Source: Flagellimonas lutaonensis (GTDB taxonomy: Bacteria; Bacteroidota; Bacteroidia; Flavobacteriales; Flavobacteriaceae). Taken from it: 64,000 nt of DNA. The notes beneath the pieces were generated by a model. That model searched no databases and was not told the DNA's origin. It saw only the letters and a list, made by a program, of their open reading frames with translations. Shown here in pieces: positions 18,163 to 27,055 of the stretch (position 1 is the first letter of the stretch; each line of letters starts with the position of its first letter). The position numbers were made by a program, and so were the translations under genes. The DNA is taken from positions 996,501 through 1,060,500 of the forward strand of contig NZ_CP011071.1 of assembly GCF_000963865.1 (NCBI RefSeq), read 5' to 3'.

Positions 18163-18981
18163 ATGCAGCAGATAATCAATTTTATACTTCGGTACAAAAA
18201 TTCATTTTTATATGTCTTTTTGGGATTGATAGCCATGGTGCTTACCATACGGTCGCATTCATACCACCAGTCAAAATTTTTTAACTCCTCAAAATGGCTG
18301 ACCGCCAACATCTATGAAATCTCGAGCAATATTTCGGCATATTTCGATTTAAAGGAGGAAAACGAAAAACTATCCAAAGAAAACCAAGAACTCAGAATAC
18401 TCTTGTTCAACCGCGACAGCCAATTGGTGAAACCCCTAGATACCGCTAGAGCAAAGTTCAATGTTATACCGGGTAAAGTGGTCAAGAACAGCTATGCCAA
18501 CCTGCGAAACTACATTACCATCAATGTGGGCCGCAAACAAGGCGTTCGACAGGATATGGGGGTCATCACCCCGCAGGGAATTCTTGGTATCGTCGAGAAC
18601 ACTTCGAACAATTATTCGACGGTGCAGAGCATTCTCAACACCAAATCGAACATCAATGCCAAGGTGAAGAACACCAATTATTTTGGTTCACTTGTATGGA
18701 ATGGGGAACGGTACGATGAGGTACAATTGGTGGACATTCCAAGGTTGGTGCCCTTGGTAGTGGGCGATACGATCGTAACCGGTGGCATGTCGAGTATTTT
18801 TCCTGAGGGAATACCCATCGGCACCATTAAAAAATATGAGTTGAACACCGCGCAGAGCTTTTATGACATTGAGGTGTCACTGTTCAACGACATGACCAAT
18901 ATCGGCCATATATATGTGATTGAAAGCTTTGACCGACCAGAGATTCTAGAACTTCAAGCAGAGACCGGCGATGAGCAATAA
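18163..18981 (+). CDS. mreC: Rod shape-determining protein MreC
   Basis: Periplasmic scaffold of the Rod complex that activates PBP2. The protein (272 residues) has one N-terminal membrane segment (FLYVFLGLIAMVLTI, about 15-30), a coiled coil (LKEENEKLSKENQELRILLF, about 66-85) used for dimerisation, and the two six-stranded barrel domains of MreC (GVRQDMGVITPQGILGIVEN, then VVGDTIVTGGMSSIFPEGIP). The last 11 bases overlap the start of mreD. Confidence 0.96.
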   Translation: MQQIINFILRYKNSFLYVFLGLIAMVLTIRSHSYHQSKFFNSSKWLTANIYEISSNISAYFDLKEENEKLSKENQELRILLFNRDSQLVKPLDTARAKFNVIPGKVVKNSYANLRNYITINVGRKQGVRQDMGVITPQGILGIVENTSNNYSTVQSILNTKSNINAKVKNTNYFGSLVWNGERYDEVQLVDIPRLVPLVVGDTIVTGGMSSIFPEGIPIGTIKKYELNTAQSFYDIEVSLFNDMTNIGHIYVIESFDRPEILELQAETGDEQ

Positions 18982-19480
18982 TGTCATATTTACAAATATC
19001 GTTCGGTTTTTACTCTTGGTACTTTCACAAGTGCTCATTTTCAACCATTTGAACTTTTTTGGTTCGATCAACCCAATGGTCTACATCATTTTTCTGTACT
19101 GGTACCCCATTCGAGAGAACAGGGCCCTATTTTTATTGGTCTGTTTTTTATTAGGGCTTACCATTGATATTTTTTCAGACACCTTGGCCCTTCATACGTT
19201 TGCCTCTTTGACCATTGCCTACGCCCGCCCTGTGATCATGCGTTTCTGCTTTGGGGTAAACTACGAATTTCAGACATTCACTTTTAAAAACACCACCCGC
19301 ATACAACGAATAACGTTTTTGGCCCTTTTGGTGTTGACGCATCATTTGATATTCTTTACGTTCGAAATTTTAAGTTTTTCACATATCCTATTACTTTTGA
19401 AAAAAGTTTTGCTCACCAGCATCTTGACCATTTTTATTTGTGTGATGCTCAGTTCGCTTTTTACAGTTCAGACTGAATAA
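18971..19480 (+). CDS. mreD: Rod shape-determining protein MreD
   Basis: Small inner-membrane partner of MreC, 169 residues. About five membrane segments are visible, for example FLLLVLSQVLIFNHLNFF, MVYIIFLYWYPI, LFLLVCFLLGLTIDIFSD, TFLALLVLTHHLIFFTFEIL and VLLTSILTIFICVMLSSLF. The GLTIDIFSD stretch at the end of the third segment is the family signature. Start and stop overlap and order place it between mreC and PBP2. Confidence 0.93.
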   Translation: MSNNVIFTNIVRFLLLVLSQVLIFNHLNFFGSINPMVYIIFLYWYPIRENRALFLLVCFLLGLTIDIFSDTLALHTFASLTIAYARPVIMRFCFGVNYEFQTFTFKNTTRIQRITFLALLVLTHHLIFFTFEILSFSHILLLLKKVLLTSILTIFICVMLSSLFTVQTE

Positions 19481-19546
19481 AATGCTTATTTGAACGTTCT
19501 TTAAAGAAATAAAGGCCACAAAAATCTTTTCCCTAAAGGAATAACA

Positions 19547-21415
19547 ATGAAGAAGTTACTGCTCTCATCCATTATTGTGATCATAGGCATTACCTATTTG
19601 GGCAGGCTTTCTTATCTGCAATTGTTCAGGTTTTCACCCAACCAAATTTTGGAAGATCCAGCGATAAAGGCCGTGTACGACTATCCTGAAAGAGGTTATA
19701 TCTACGATAGAAACGGTAAGCTTCTTGTCGGCAACCAGCCAGCCTATGACGTTATGGTGATACCGAGGGAGGTTAAACCACTCGACACCCTTGAATTCTG
19801 CGGGCTATTGGGTATTGACAAACAGAAATTTATCGAGAGAATGAACAAGGCCCGGCATTATTCTCCAAGGCTTCCTTCTGTTTTGGTGCCCCAATTATCA
19901 AAAGAAGACTATGCCAAGCTTCAAGAAAAAATGAGGCGTTTTACGGGCTTTTATATCCAGAAACGCTCGTTGCGCTATTACGCCACCAATAGTGCGGCCA
20001 ACGTGCTGGGCTATATCAGCGAGGTAAACGAGAACGATCTAAGGAGAAACCCATACTATGAAGCAGGCGAACTGATGGGCCGAACCGGTGTCGAAAAACA
20101 ATACGAAAACATTCTCAGGGGGCGCAAAGGGGTAAAGTATATTCAAAAAGACCGGTTTAACCGCGATATTGGCCCTTATAAAGATGGTAAACTTGACACC
20201 CTGCCCGAACTGGGCAAAGAAATACACATTACCATTGATAAGACCCTACAGGAATATGGTGAACGTTTGATGAACGGCAAACGGGGTGGTATTGTAGCCA
20301 TAGAGCCAAGCACGGGTGAAATACTGAGTCTGATATCGGGGCCCACTTATGATCCGGCCCTATTGGTGGGGCGTGAAAGATCGGCCAACTATACCAAACT
20401 GCATTACGATACCATAGCAAAGCCCACATGGGACCGCTCCATATTGGCAGAACCTTCGCCAGGATCGCCCTTTAAGGCACTAAATGCCCTGGTCGGACTT
20501 CAAGAAGGGGTCATCACCCCTGATACAAAGTTTACATGTTACAACGGTTTCTACGTTGGAAACAATAAACGGGGTTGCCATTGCGGCGGCGGTGTACGAA
20601 ACCTGAACTCTGGCATATACCGCTCTTGCAATGCTTACTTTGCGGGCACCTTCAGAAAAATTTTCGGCAAGTTTGAAACCACCGATGAGGGTATGGATGT
20701 TTGGGAAAAGCATATGAAAAGCTTTGGCTTGGGCAACTATCTGGGCACTGACCTGCCCACCGGCCGGCCAGGTAGAATTCCCAGTAAGGAATATTACGAT
20801 AAATGGTACGGAGACAACCGATGGGCCTCGTCTACCATTATATCAAATGCCATTGGCCAAGGCGAAGTGGCCGCCACCCCATTGCAGTTGGCCAATATGA
20901 CGGCAGCCATTGCAAACCGCGGCTATTACTATACTCCCCATGTCATCAAAAAAATTGGCAGCTCTGAAAATATTGACCCTAAATTCAAAGAAAAACGCTA
21001 CACCTCAATCGACCGAGAGCATTTTGAACCCATTATTGAGGGCATGACCAATGTTTATGAATATGGGACGGCCAAGTGGATTCAAATACCCGATATCACC
21101 ATTGCTGGTAAAACGGGTACGGTAGAGAACTTTACACGAATCGATGGTGAAAGGGTGCAGCTTACCGACCATTCGGTTTTTGTTGCCTTTGCTCCGGTTG
21201 AAAACCCCAAGATTGCCATTGCTGTCTATATCGAAAACGGATACTACGGTGCCCGATACGCTGGGCACATAGCCTCTTTGATGATCGAAAAGTATATCAA
21301 GGGCAAAATCACAAGAAAGGATCTAGAGAAAAAAATGTTGGAAAAAACACTCGAACATGAATACGCCAAGCCCTATAGTGGTGAACCTTTCAAGATAAAT
21401 GAGTATGTCTGGTAA
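19547..21415 (+). CDS. mrdA: Penicillin-binding protein 2 (elongation transpeptidase)
   Basis: Class B penicillin-binding protein that cross-links lateral peptidoglycan together with RodA. The 622-residue protein has one N-terminal membrane anchor (LLLSSIIVIIGITYLGRLSY), a dimerisation domain (DYPERGYIYDRNGKLL) and a transpeptidase domain with all three active-site motifs: SPFK (serine nucleophile, in PSPGSPFKAL), SCN (in YRSCNAYFAG) and KTGT (in IAGKTGTVENF). Its last 17 bases overlap the start of rodA, as expected for a polymerase/cross-linker pair made together. Confidence 0.97.
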   Translation: MKKLLLSSIIVIIGITYLGRLSYLQLFRFSPNQILEDPAIKAVYDYPERGYIYDRNGKLLVGNQPAYDVMVIPREVKPLDTLEFCGLLGIDKQKFIERMNKARHYSPRLPSVLVPQLSKEDYAKLQEKMRRFTGFYIQKRSLRYYATNSAANVLGYISEVNENDLRRNPYYEAGELMGRTGVEKQYENILRGRKGVKYIQKDRFNRDIGPYKDGKLDTLPELGKEIHITIDKTLQEYGERLMNGKRGGIVAIEPSTGEILSLISGPTYDPALLVGRERSANYTKLHYDTIAKPTWDRSILAEPSPGSPFKALNALVGLQEGVITPDTKFTCYNGFYVGNNKRGCHCGGGVRNLNSGIYRSCNAYFAGTFRKIFGKFETTDEGMDVWEKHMKSFGLGNYLGTDLPTGRPGRIPSKEYYDKWYGDNRWASSTIISNAIGQGEVAATPLQLANMTAAIANRGYYYTPHVIKKIGSSENIDPKFKEKRYTSIDREHFEPIIEGMTNVYEYGTAKWIQIPDITIAGKTGTVENFTRIDGERVQLTDHSVFVAFAPVENPKIAIAVYIENGYYGARYAGHIASLMIEKYIKGKITRKDLEKKMLEKTLEHEYAKPYSGEPFKINEYVW

Positions 21416-22688
21416 GAGTGTACTACGAAGATTGGATTGGCTTACCGTTTTTTTTTATGTCTTGCTGGTCTTTATTGGTTGGATCAACATCTATTCTACC
21501 ACCTTGGGTGAGGGCCACACATCGATCTTCGACTTCTCGACCCTGTATGGCAAACAATTGTTCTTTATTCTCTTCAGTGTTACCGCAGCCTTTTTTGTAT
21601 TCTTTATTGAGAGTGGCTTTTTTGAGCGCTTTGCCAGTATTTTCTATCTCATCTCATTGGTATTGCTAATCGGACTCTTTCTCTTTGGAAAGACCATTGC
21701 AGGCGCCACCTCATGGTACGACCTGGGCTTTTTCAACCTACAGCCCTCAGAGCTGGCAAAAGTTACCACTGCACTTGCCTTGGCCAAATACCTGAGCGAT
21801 ATTCAGACCGACATAAGAAATAGACGGCACCAATTGTATGCCTCGCTCATTATTTTGGTGCCGGCCTTGTTGATTTTGCCCCAACCCGACCCGGGAAGTT
21901 CACTGATTTTCTTTTCGTTGTTCTTTGTGCTGTTCAGAGAGGGGCTGCCACTCTATTACTTTTTGGTGCCCATAATATTGGTGGTCTTGTTCGCCACCAC
22001 CTTGATGTTCGGCACTGTTTGGGTGGCCATAGCCTTGGTATTGTTGTTTGTACTCTTTTTTCTGTTTAAGAAACCTACTGTCAAAGTTCGTGTGCTGCCT
22101 CTGGTGCTGGTATTCGTGACATCGGTTCTCTTTTCACTATCGGTCAATTTTGTCTTTGAAAACGTATTTGAACAACGCCACAGGGATAGGTTTGCTCTTT
22201 GGCTCGGACTTGAAAAAGACGAGGCCAAACTTGACCAAATAAGAAAAACCATAGGCTATAATACCTACCAATCGGAGAAAGCCATTGAATCGGGCGGGTT
22301 TTTTGGCAAAGGCTTTCTAGAAGGTACGCGAACCAAGGGCGATTTCGTGCCCGAACAACATACCGACTATATATTCAGCTCTGTGGGCGAAGAATGGGGC
22401 TTTCTCGGTACCGCAGCCGTAATCCTTATTTTTTCGTTCTTTTTCTTGCGCCTCATCCATTTGGCAGAACGGCAGAAGAACGCATTTGTTCGCATGTACG
22501 GCTATGGGGTCATCTCAATATTGTTCATTCACTACCTCATCAATATTGGCATGGTGATTGGTCTGTTGCCCACTATTGGCATTCCCCTGCCCTTTTTTAG
22601 TTATGGGGGATCGGGCATGGTGTTTTTTACCCTCTTGCTGTTCATCTTTTTAAAGCTTGACTCAAACCGATTGAGGGAAGGTATCTAG
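21399..22688 (+). CDS. rodA: Rod-shape glycosyltransferase RodA (SEDS family)
   Basis: Peptidoglycan polymerase of the Rod complex, a multi-pass SEDS protein of 429 residues. About ten membrane segments can be seen. Family motifs are GATSWYDLGFFNLQPSELAK (around residue 105) and the C-terminal GIPLPFFSYGGSGMVFF. ATG 21399 or ATG 21405 could be used; both overlap the PBP2 gene. A hydrophilic loop with many charged residues (FEQRHRDRFALWLGLEKDEA) sits in the middle, as in other Bacteroidota RodA. The stop codon overlaps, as CTAG, that of the convergent nuclease gene. Confidence 0.97.
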   Translation: MSMSGKSVLRRLDWLTVFFYVLLVFIGWINIYSTTLGEGHTSIFDFSTLYGKQLFFILFSVTAAFFVFFIESGFFERFASIFYLISLVLLIGLFLFGKTIAGATSWYDLGFFNLQPSELAKVTTALALAKYLSDIQTDIRNRRHQLYASLIILVPALLILPQPDPGSSLIFFSLFFVLFREGLPLYYFLVPIILVVLFATTLMFGTVWVAIALVLLFVLFFLFKKPTVKVRVLPLVLVFVTSVLFSLSVNFVFENVFEQRHRDRFALWLGLEKDEAKLDQIRKTIGYNTYQSEKAIESGGFFGKGFLEGTRTKGDFVPEQHTDYIFSSVGEEWGFLGTAAVILIFSFFFLRLIHLAERQKNAFVRMYGYGVISILFIHYLINIGMVIGLLPTIGIPLPFFSYGGSGMVFFTLLLFIFLKLDSNRLREGI

Positions 22689-23485
22689 AATTTCCAAAGG
22701 GAGGTATCGATGCGGCTTTCTATTGCTGCTTCACGTTCTTCATCCATTTTTTCAAAGAAATCGATTCCAGTGATATTCTCAAGACTATCCAATGTGACGA
22801 CAAAGTTTTTTAAGGGTACCGTGGTTTCCTCATGGGGCAGCAAAAAGGCCAGTGCATAAACTTTATTTTCCTCCTCCCTGAAAACTACCTTGTAAAATTG
22901 GTTTGGCACATCGACGCCCTCTTCCCCTATTTCTTTTAATCCTGGCTGCAGCACTCCCCCCGCAATCACATACAGTTTGCCATATCTTTTGCACCACTGC
23001 CTGATTTGCTGCTCTAACCGGTTCCACACCCCTGCGTTGAAGTCTTTTTTTTGCGGACTGATATTGCTTGTATAAAAAGTTTCGTTATAGGCCTGCTCAG
23101 AAAAACGGCGGTCCCCTGCCGGGCATAAGTGCCCTCTGTCAAATCCCGAACCCTTGTAGTTGCGCCAGTCGGCAGATTTGGTTTTTACTTTTGGGTCTTC
23201 TATAAAATAGGGCCGTTCCCTATCATCGTATGTCAGGTGTTTTCTTGACAGTTCGTATGCCACCCATTCGGCCTGCTCATGTGGCTCACTATATGACAAC
23301 ATGTAGTGGTCATGGATGACCATTTGGCCAAAAGTGCTACTTGGCAAAAATAATCTTTCGAACGGCAGGGCACTCACCTCATCTTTGTCTGATGAGTAGT
23401 GGGCAGGGGTATAGAAATTATCAAACAACCAAAATCCTACGACACAAACTATCAGTAAAAGTGTATAGACCGTTTTTCTGTTCAT
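22685..23485 (-). CDS. Membrane-anchored DNA/RNA non-specific endonuclease
   Basis: NUC1/Serratia-nuclease family enzyme of 266 residues. An N-terminal membrane segment or signal anchor (TVYTLLLIVCVVGFWLFDNF) precedes the nuclease domain. The catalytic DRGH motif is present in GSGFDRGHLCPAGDRRFS (near residue 135), followed by the metal-binding Asn in TFYTSNISPQKKDFNAGVWN. It would cut extracellular or periplasmic nucleic acid, perhaps for phosphate. ATG 23485 was chosen because it begins the membrane segment; the frame stays open for another 18 codons upstream. It is leftward and convergent with rodA. Confidence 0.92.
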   Translation of the reverse strand: MNRKTVYTLLLIVCVVGFWLFDNFYTPAHYSSDKDEVSALPFERLFLPSSTFGQMVIHDHYMLSYSEPHEQAEWVAYELSRKHLTYDDRERPYFIEDPKVKTKSADWRNYKGSGFDRGHLCPAGDRRFSEQAYNETFYTSNISPQKKDFNAGVWNRLEQQIRQWCKRYGKLYVIAGGVLQPGLKEIGEEGVDVPNQFYKVVFREEENKVYALAFLLPHEETTVPLKNFVVTLDSLENITGIDFFEKMDEEREAAIESRIDTSLWKF

Positions 23486-23551
23486 AAAAAAAGTTTGGCC
23501 AAAGATAGGGCCGCATTTGATTAATGGAAAACCATACAACAGGCCCCAAAC

Positions 23552-23584
23552 AAAAAAGCCCTGGCCGCATACGGCCAGGGCTTT
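23552..23584 (-). terminator. Rho-independent terminator of the tail-specific protease gene
   Basis: A 13-bp perfect stem AAAGCCCTGGCCG / CGGCCAGGGCTTT with a 4-base loop (23555-23584) is followed on the minus strand by a T run. It lies between the protease stop and the nuclease start, so the nuclease needs its own promoter. Confidence 0.92.
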
Positions 23585-23605
23585 CGATATGCCTTGAAAT
23601 ATTTC

Positions 23606-25807
23606 TTACCCTTTTACACTAGCCAATTTTGTGTTGCTACCTCTAAAATTGTTCATTTTCAAGTCCTTCAACACATTGATGGCTTCTTCAACGTAAACGT
23701 CTTTGGCCAGTTCTTGATGCCATCGGTTTCTTTTTTCCCTCAACACTGAATCTTTGGTAAAGAGCTCTGTCTCGTACTTCAACGAATTAAAAGTCAGTTT
23801 TGAATCGTAATTTCTCAAGCTCTTGAAATACTTTGAACGCTCTTTGGCCCTCTGTTCCCTTATCTTATAGGCATCATAGTTCAAAGATATTACCGTCTCA
23901 TCTTGCTGCTCTTTGAGCCACTTGGCATTTTCTTCGATCAGTTTTACCTGTGGATTGTTTGCCAGACGTTTTTTGCTGTTGGCCACTGCAGTTTCAAAAT
24001 CAATGTATCCGTCCCAAATTTCATAATCGGCAGGGGTAATCTTGTCCCATCCCAAAGGATTTTCCTGGTCTTTCTCACCAAGGTCGATGTAACTGTACTT
24101 ATCGGGAACAACAATGTCGCTTTTTACACCTTCCAATTGGGTCGAACCACCATTGATGCGGTAAAACTTTTGGGTAGTCAATTTAATGGCCCCCAAATCG
24201 CCATGTTCGTTGCTTCGAACGATGTTGTCCAGCGGAATTACATTTTGTACCGTACCTTTTCCGAAGGTTTGTTTGCTACCGATGACAATGGCCCTTTTAT
24301 AGTCTTGCATGGCGGCGGCCAAAATTTCAGAGGCTGAAGCGGACAATTCGTTCACCAAAATCACCAATGGCCCATCCCATTGAATGCGCTCATCTTTGTC
24401 TTCGTGGACCTCTTTGCGCTGCCCCGACGATTTCACCTGTACAATTGGCCCCTGCTTGATGAACAGTCCGGCCATTTCCACTACGGTCTTCAAAGAACCT
24501 CCACCGTTATCGCGCAAATCCAGAACAAGTCCTTCGATTCCCTCTTCTTTCAGGCGCTCGACCTCTTTCGCCACATCTGTTGCTGCATTTCGCTCAGAGT
24601 AATCTTCAAAGTCAACATAGAATTTCGGCAGATGGATGATACCATATTTCATATCATCTTTGGTGACCGTGGCAGACTTTGCGAACGATTCTTCCAAAAC
24701 CACCACATCCCGGGTCACCGAAACGGTTTCAATGGTTCCATCGACCCGCCTCACGGTCAAGTTCACCACCGTGCCTTTTGGGCCCTTGATCAATTTTATG
24801 GCATCATCAAGTCGCATGCCCACAATATCTATGGGCTCTTCACCTTCTTGGCCCACTTTCAGAATTTCATCACCGACCTCAAGGCTTTGGGCCCTCCAAA
24901 CAGGACCACCTGATATAATTTCAACAATACGGGCACCTTCAGGCTTCTTCTGCAAACGGGCCCCAATACCCTCAAACTTGCCTGACATGCTTATGTCAAA
25001 TTTGTCTTTGTCATCGGGGGCGAAGTAAAAAGTGTGCGGATCAAATTCCTCAACGATCGTGTTCACATATTGCACGAACCAATCTTTGCGTTCGAGGTCA
25101 TCGACAAAGTCAAAGAATTCATCAAGTGTATTGCGCGTGGTCTCACGGGCAGCTGTTTCAATCTCAGCGACGGTCATGTCTCCAACATTCTCTTTGGCCA
25201 TCTTTATACTCTTTGCCTGGCCCGAAACACCTGCGATATCTGCAGCGGAACCATCTTTGGTATAGCCGGCCCCCTGGCCCAAATCGGCGATCTTGTTGTC
25301 ATAGATGCCAAGGGTGTTGTATTTTAGTTGTTTTCTCCAACGTTCTTTCAGCTCTTTCTTGTTTTTGGCAAAGGGCTCTTTGCTGTAATCGATATTGATC
25401 TGTTCTTCGATCGTGTAGTCAAAAGGCTCATCCAATATCTCTTTGTAGAGTTCTTTGGCCTCATCCATACGCTTCATCAAGCGTTGGTACACCAAATTGA
25501 AGAAGGTGATGTCGGTGTTCTTTATCTGGTCGTCAATCTGATATCTGTATTGCTCAAATTCGTCGATATCGCTCTGCAAAAAGTATCGCTTGGTAGGATC
25601 AATGACATCTATAAAATCGTCAAAGACATTTGACGAAAAATTGTCGTTGATCTCTTTGGGCTCATAGTGCCCCTTTTCAAGCACATAGGTAATCAAATCG
25701 AGTAGAAGCTTGTCTTTATCATTGGTATCAAACGATTTATTGGTAAAACTGCAAGAAGCTATGGCTACCAAAATCACTAAAAAAGCCAACGTGAAGTTCT
25801 TTTTCAT
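23606..25807 (-). CDS. Carboxy-terminal processing (tail-specific) protease
   Basis: Periplasmic S41 protease of the Prc/Tsp type, 733 residues. It opens with a lipoprotein signal (FTLAFLVILVAIASCSF). A long helical N-terminal domain is followed by a PDZ domain (about 230-330, with FEGIGARLQKKPEG and GDEILKVGQ), the catalytic domain with GLVLDLRDNGGGSL, the serine in ELSASASEILAAAMQDY (near residue 488), and the lysine in GSKQTFGKGTVQ about 25 residues later, giving the Ser-Lys dyad. A C-terminal DUF3340-type domain completes the protein. ATG 25807 is used rather than an upstream ATG because it begins the signal peptide. Confidence 0.95.
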   Translation of the reverse strand: MKKNFTLAFLVILVAIASCSFTNKSFDTNDKDKLLLDLITYVLEKGHYEPKEINDNFSSNVFDDFIDVIDPTKRYFLQSDIDEFEQYRYQIDDQIKNTDITFFNLVYQRLMKRMDEAKELYKEILDEPFDYTIEEQINIDYSKEPFAKNKKELKERWRKQLKYNTLGIYDNKIADLGQGAGYTKDGSAADIAGVSGQAKSIKMAKENVGDMTVAEIETAARETTRNTLDEFFDFVDDLERKDWFVQYVNTIVEEFDPHTFYFAPDDKDKFDISMSGKFEGIGARLQKKPEGARIVEIISGGPVWRAQSLEVGDEILKVGQEGEEPIDIVGMRLDDAIKLIKGPKGTVVNLTVRRVDGTIETVSVTRDVVVLEESFAKSATVTKDDMKYGIIHLPKFYVDFEDYSERNAATDVAKEVERLKEEGIEGLVLDLRDNGGGSLKTVVEMAGLFIKQGPIVQVKSSGQRKEVHEDKDERIQWDGPLVILVNELSASASEILAAAMQDYKRAIVIGSKQTFGKGTVQNVIPLDNIVRSNEHGDLGAIKLTTQKFYRINGGSTQLEGVKSDIVVPDKYSYIDLGEKDQENPLGWDKITPADYEIWDGYIDFETAVANSKKRLANNPQVKLIEENAKWLKEQQDETVISLNYDAYKIREQRAKERSKYFKSLRNYDSKLTFNSLKYETELFTKDSVLREKRNRWHQELAKDVYVEEAINVLKDLKMNNFRGSNTKLASVKG

Positions 25808-25969
25808 AAACATATTTTTAATTTGGGGGACATTTAGCCTTAATGCCTTGTTCACTCTTCATTTGTTTTTCTTCCAATTCCCTAAGATACAGAAAAAACC
25901 ATGCCAGTATCTGATACGGCATTTAATTTTTTGTTAAACGGGGCATATACCATATCCTTATGAAAAACG

Positions 25970-25977
25970 TATTTTTG
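25970..25977 (+). promoter_or_regulatory. surE operon -7 element
   Basis: TATTTTTG fits TAnnTTTG and lies 18 bases before the surE ATG. The -33 position has no clear TTTG. It would drive the five-gene run surE to comEC. Confidence 0.5.
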
Positions 25978-25995
25978 CCGCATTAAGTATGCCCG

Positions 25996-26781
25996 ATGAA
26001 AAAACCCTTGATTCTTGTCACAAATGACGACGGTATAACAGCCCCTGGGTTGCGCGCCTTGATCTCGGTGATGAAAGAAATCGGCGAGGTGGTCGTAGTG
26101 GCCCCCGACAGTCCGCAATCGGGCATGGGCCATGCCATTACCCTAGACAACACCCTCTATTCGAAAAAAGTGGTCATCGACAAAGAGAAGGGAGCCCCGC
26201 TTGAGTACAGTTGCAGTGGCACCCCGGCTGATTGTGTAAAACTGGCTCTGCAAGAACTATTGGACCGTAGGCCCGACATTTGTGTGAGTGGCATCAACCA
26301 TGGCTCCAATTCATCGATCAATGTCATTTATTCAGGTACCATGAGCGCTGCCATAGAGGCCGGTATCGAAGGGGTGCCCGCCATTGGTTTTTCGCTCTGT
26401 GATTACGGTTGGGACGCTGATTTTCAACCTTCACTTAAATTTGTAAAGAAAATTGTTGTAGAGACCTTAAAAAATGGCATCCCGAAAGGAACCGTGCTCA
26501 ATGTAAACATTCCCAAAACGGATGGAACACCTCCAAAGGGTATCAAAATATGCCGTCAGGCAAGGGCCAATTGGAAGGAAAAATTCGACAAACGCACGAG
26601 TCCAACCGGAAAAGAATATTATTGGCTGACGGGCGAGTTCGAATTATTGGACAAAGGCGAGGATACCGACGAATGGGCACTTGCCCATGGTTATGTCTCT
26701 GTGGTGCCCACACAGTTCGACCTCACCGCCCACCACACTATACCACAATTGAACAACTGGACATTGAATGAACAAGAATAA
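25996..26781 (+). CDS. surE: 5'/3'-nucleotidase SurE
   Basis: Metal-dependent nucleoside monophosphate phosphatase, 261 residues. The signature LVTNDDGITAPGLRAL carries the Asp-Asp metal ligands near residue 10, and VVVAPDSPQSGMGHAITL and CVSGINHGSNSSINVIYSGT complete the active site. It leads a run with a small membrane protein, lpxB, an NlpC/P60 lipoprotein and comEC; neighbouring surE and lpxB is a common Bacteroidota order. The stop overlaps the next start by 14 bases. Confidence 0.97.
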   Translation: MKKPLILVTNDDGITAPGLRALISVMKEIGEVVVVAPDSPQSGMGHAITLDNTLYSKKVVIDKEKGAPLEYSCSGTPADCVKLALQELLDRRPDICVSGINHGSNSSINVIYSGTMSAAIEAGIEGVPAIGFSLCDYGWDADFQPSLKFVKKIVVETLKNGIPKGTVLNVNIPKTDGTPPKGIKICRQARANWKEKFDKRTSPTGKEYYWLTGEFELLDKGEDTDEWALAHGYVSVVPTQFDLTAHHTIPQLNNWTLNEQE

Positions 26782-27052
26782 AGAAGTTATCATCGGTTTT
26801 TTGGTCGGCATCATTGCCAACACATTCGGTACATTGTTGTATATACTGCTCTTTTCAGACATGGGCATAGCGGACACCTTAAAGACGGCAACTGCACAAG
26901 ACCATTTGGGCAGCCTCTTGGCATTGGGTGCCATTTTGAACTTGGTGGCCTTCTTTGGTTTTCTTAGGATAAAAAGAGATTTAAGGGCACGCGGTGTAAT
27001 GATTGCAACCCTTTTGACTGCCTTGATTATTCTGTTCTACAAAATTTTCTAG
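26768..27052 (+). CDS. Small three-segment membrane protein of unknown function
   Basis: A 94-residue integral membrane protein with three predicted segments: EVIIGFLVGIIANTFGTLLYI, LGSLLALGAILNLVAFFGFL and VMIATLLTALIILFYKIF. I know conserved hypotheticals like this between surE and lpxB in Flavobacteriia, but no function is known. Its first 14 bases overlap the end of surE and its stop is three bases before lpxB, so translation is probably coupled. Confidence 0.8.
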   Translation: MNKNKEVIIGFLVGIIANTFGTLLYILLFSDMGIADTLKTATAQDHLGSLLALGAILNLVAFFGFLRIKRDLRARGVMIATLLTALIILFYKIF

Positions 27053-27055
27053 TGC

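Noticed and set aside
23903-25398. Several overlapping plus-strand frames of 70-177 residues
   Set aside because: They are shadows of the tail-specific protease gene on the other strand; composition follows its codon positions.
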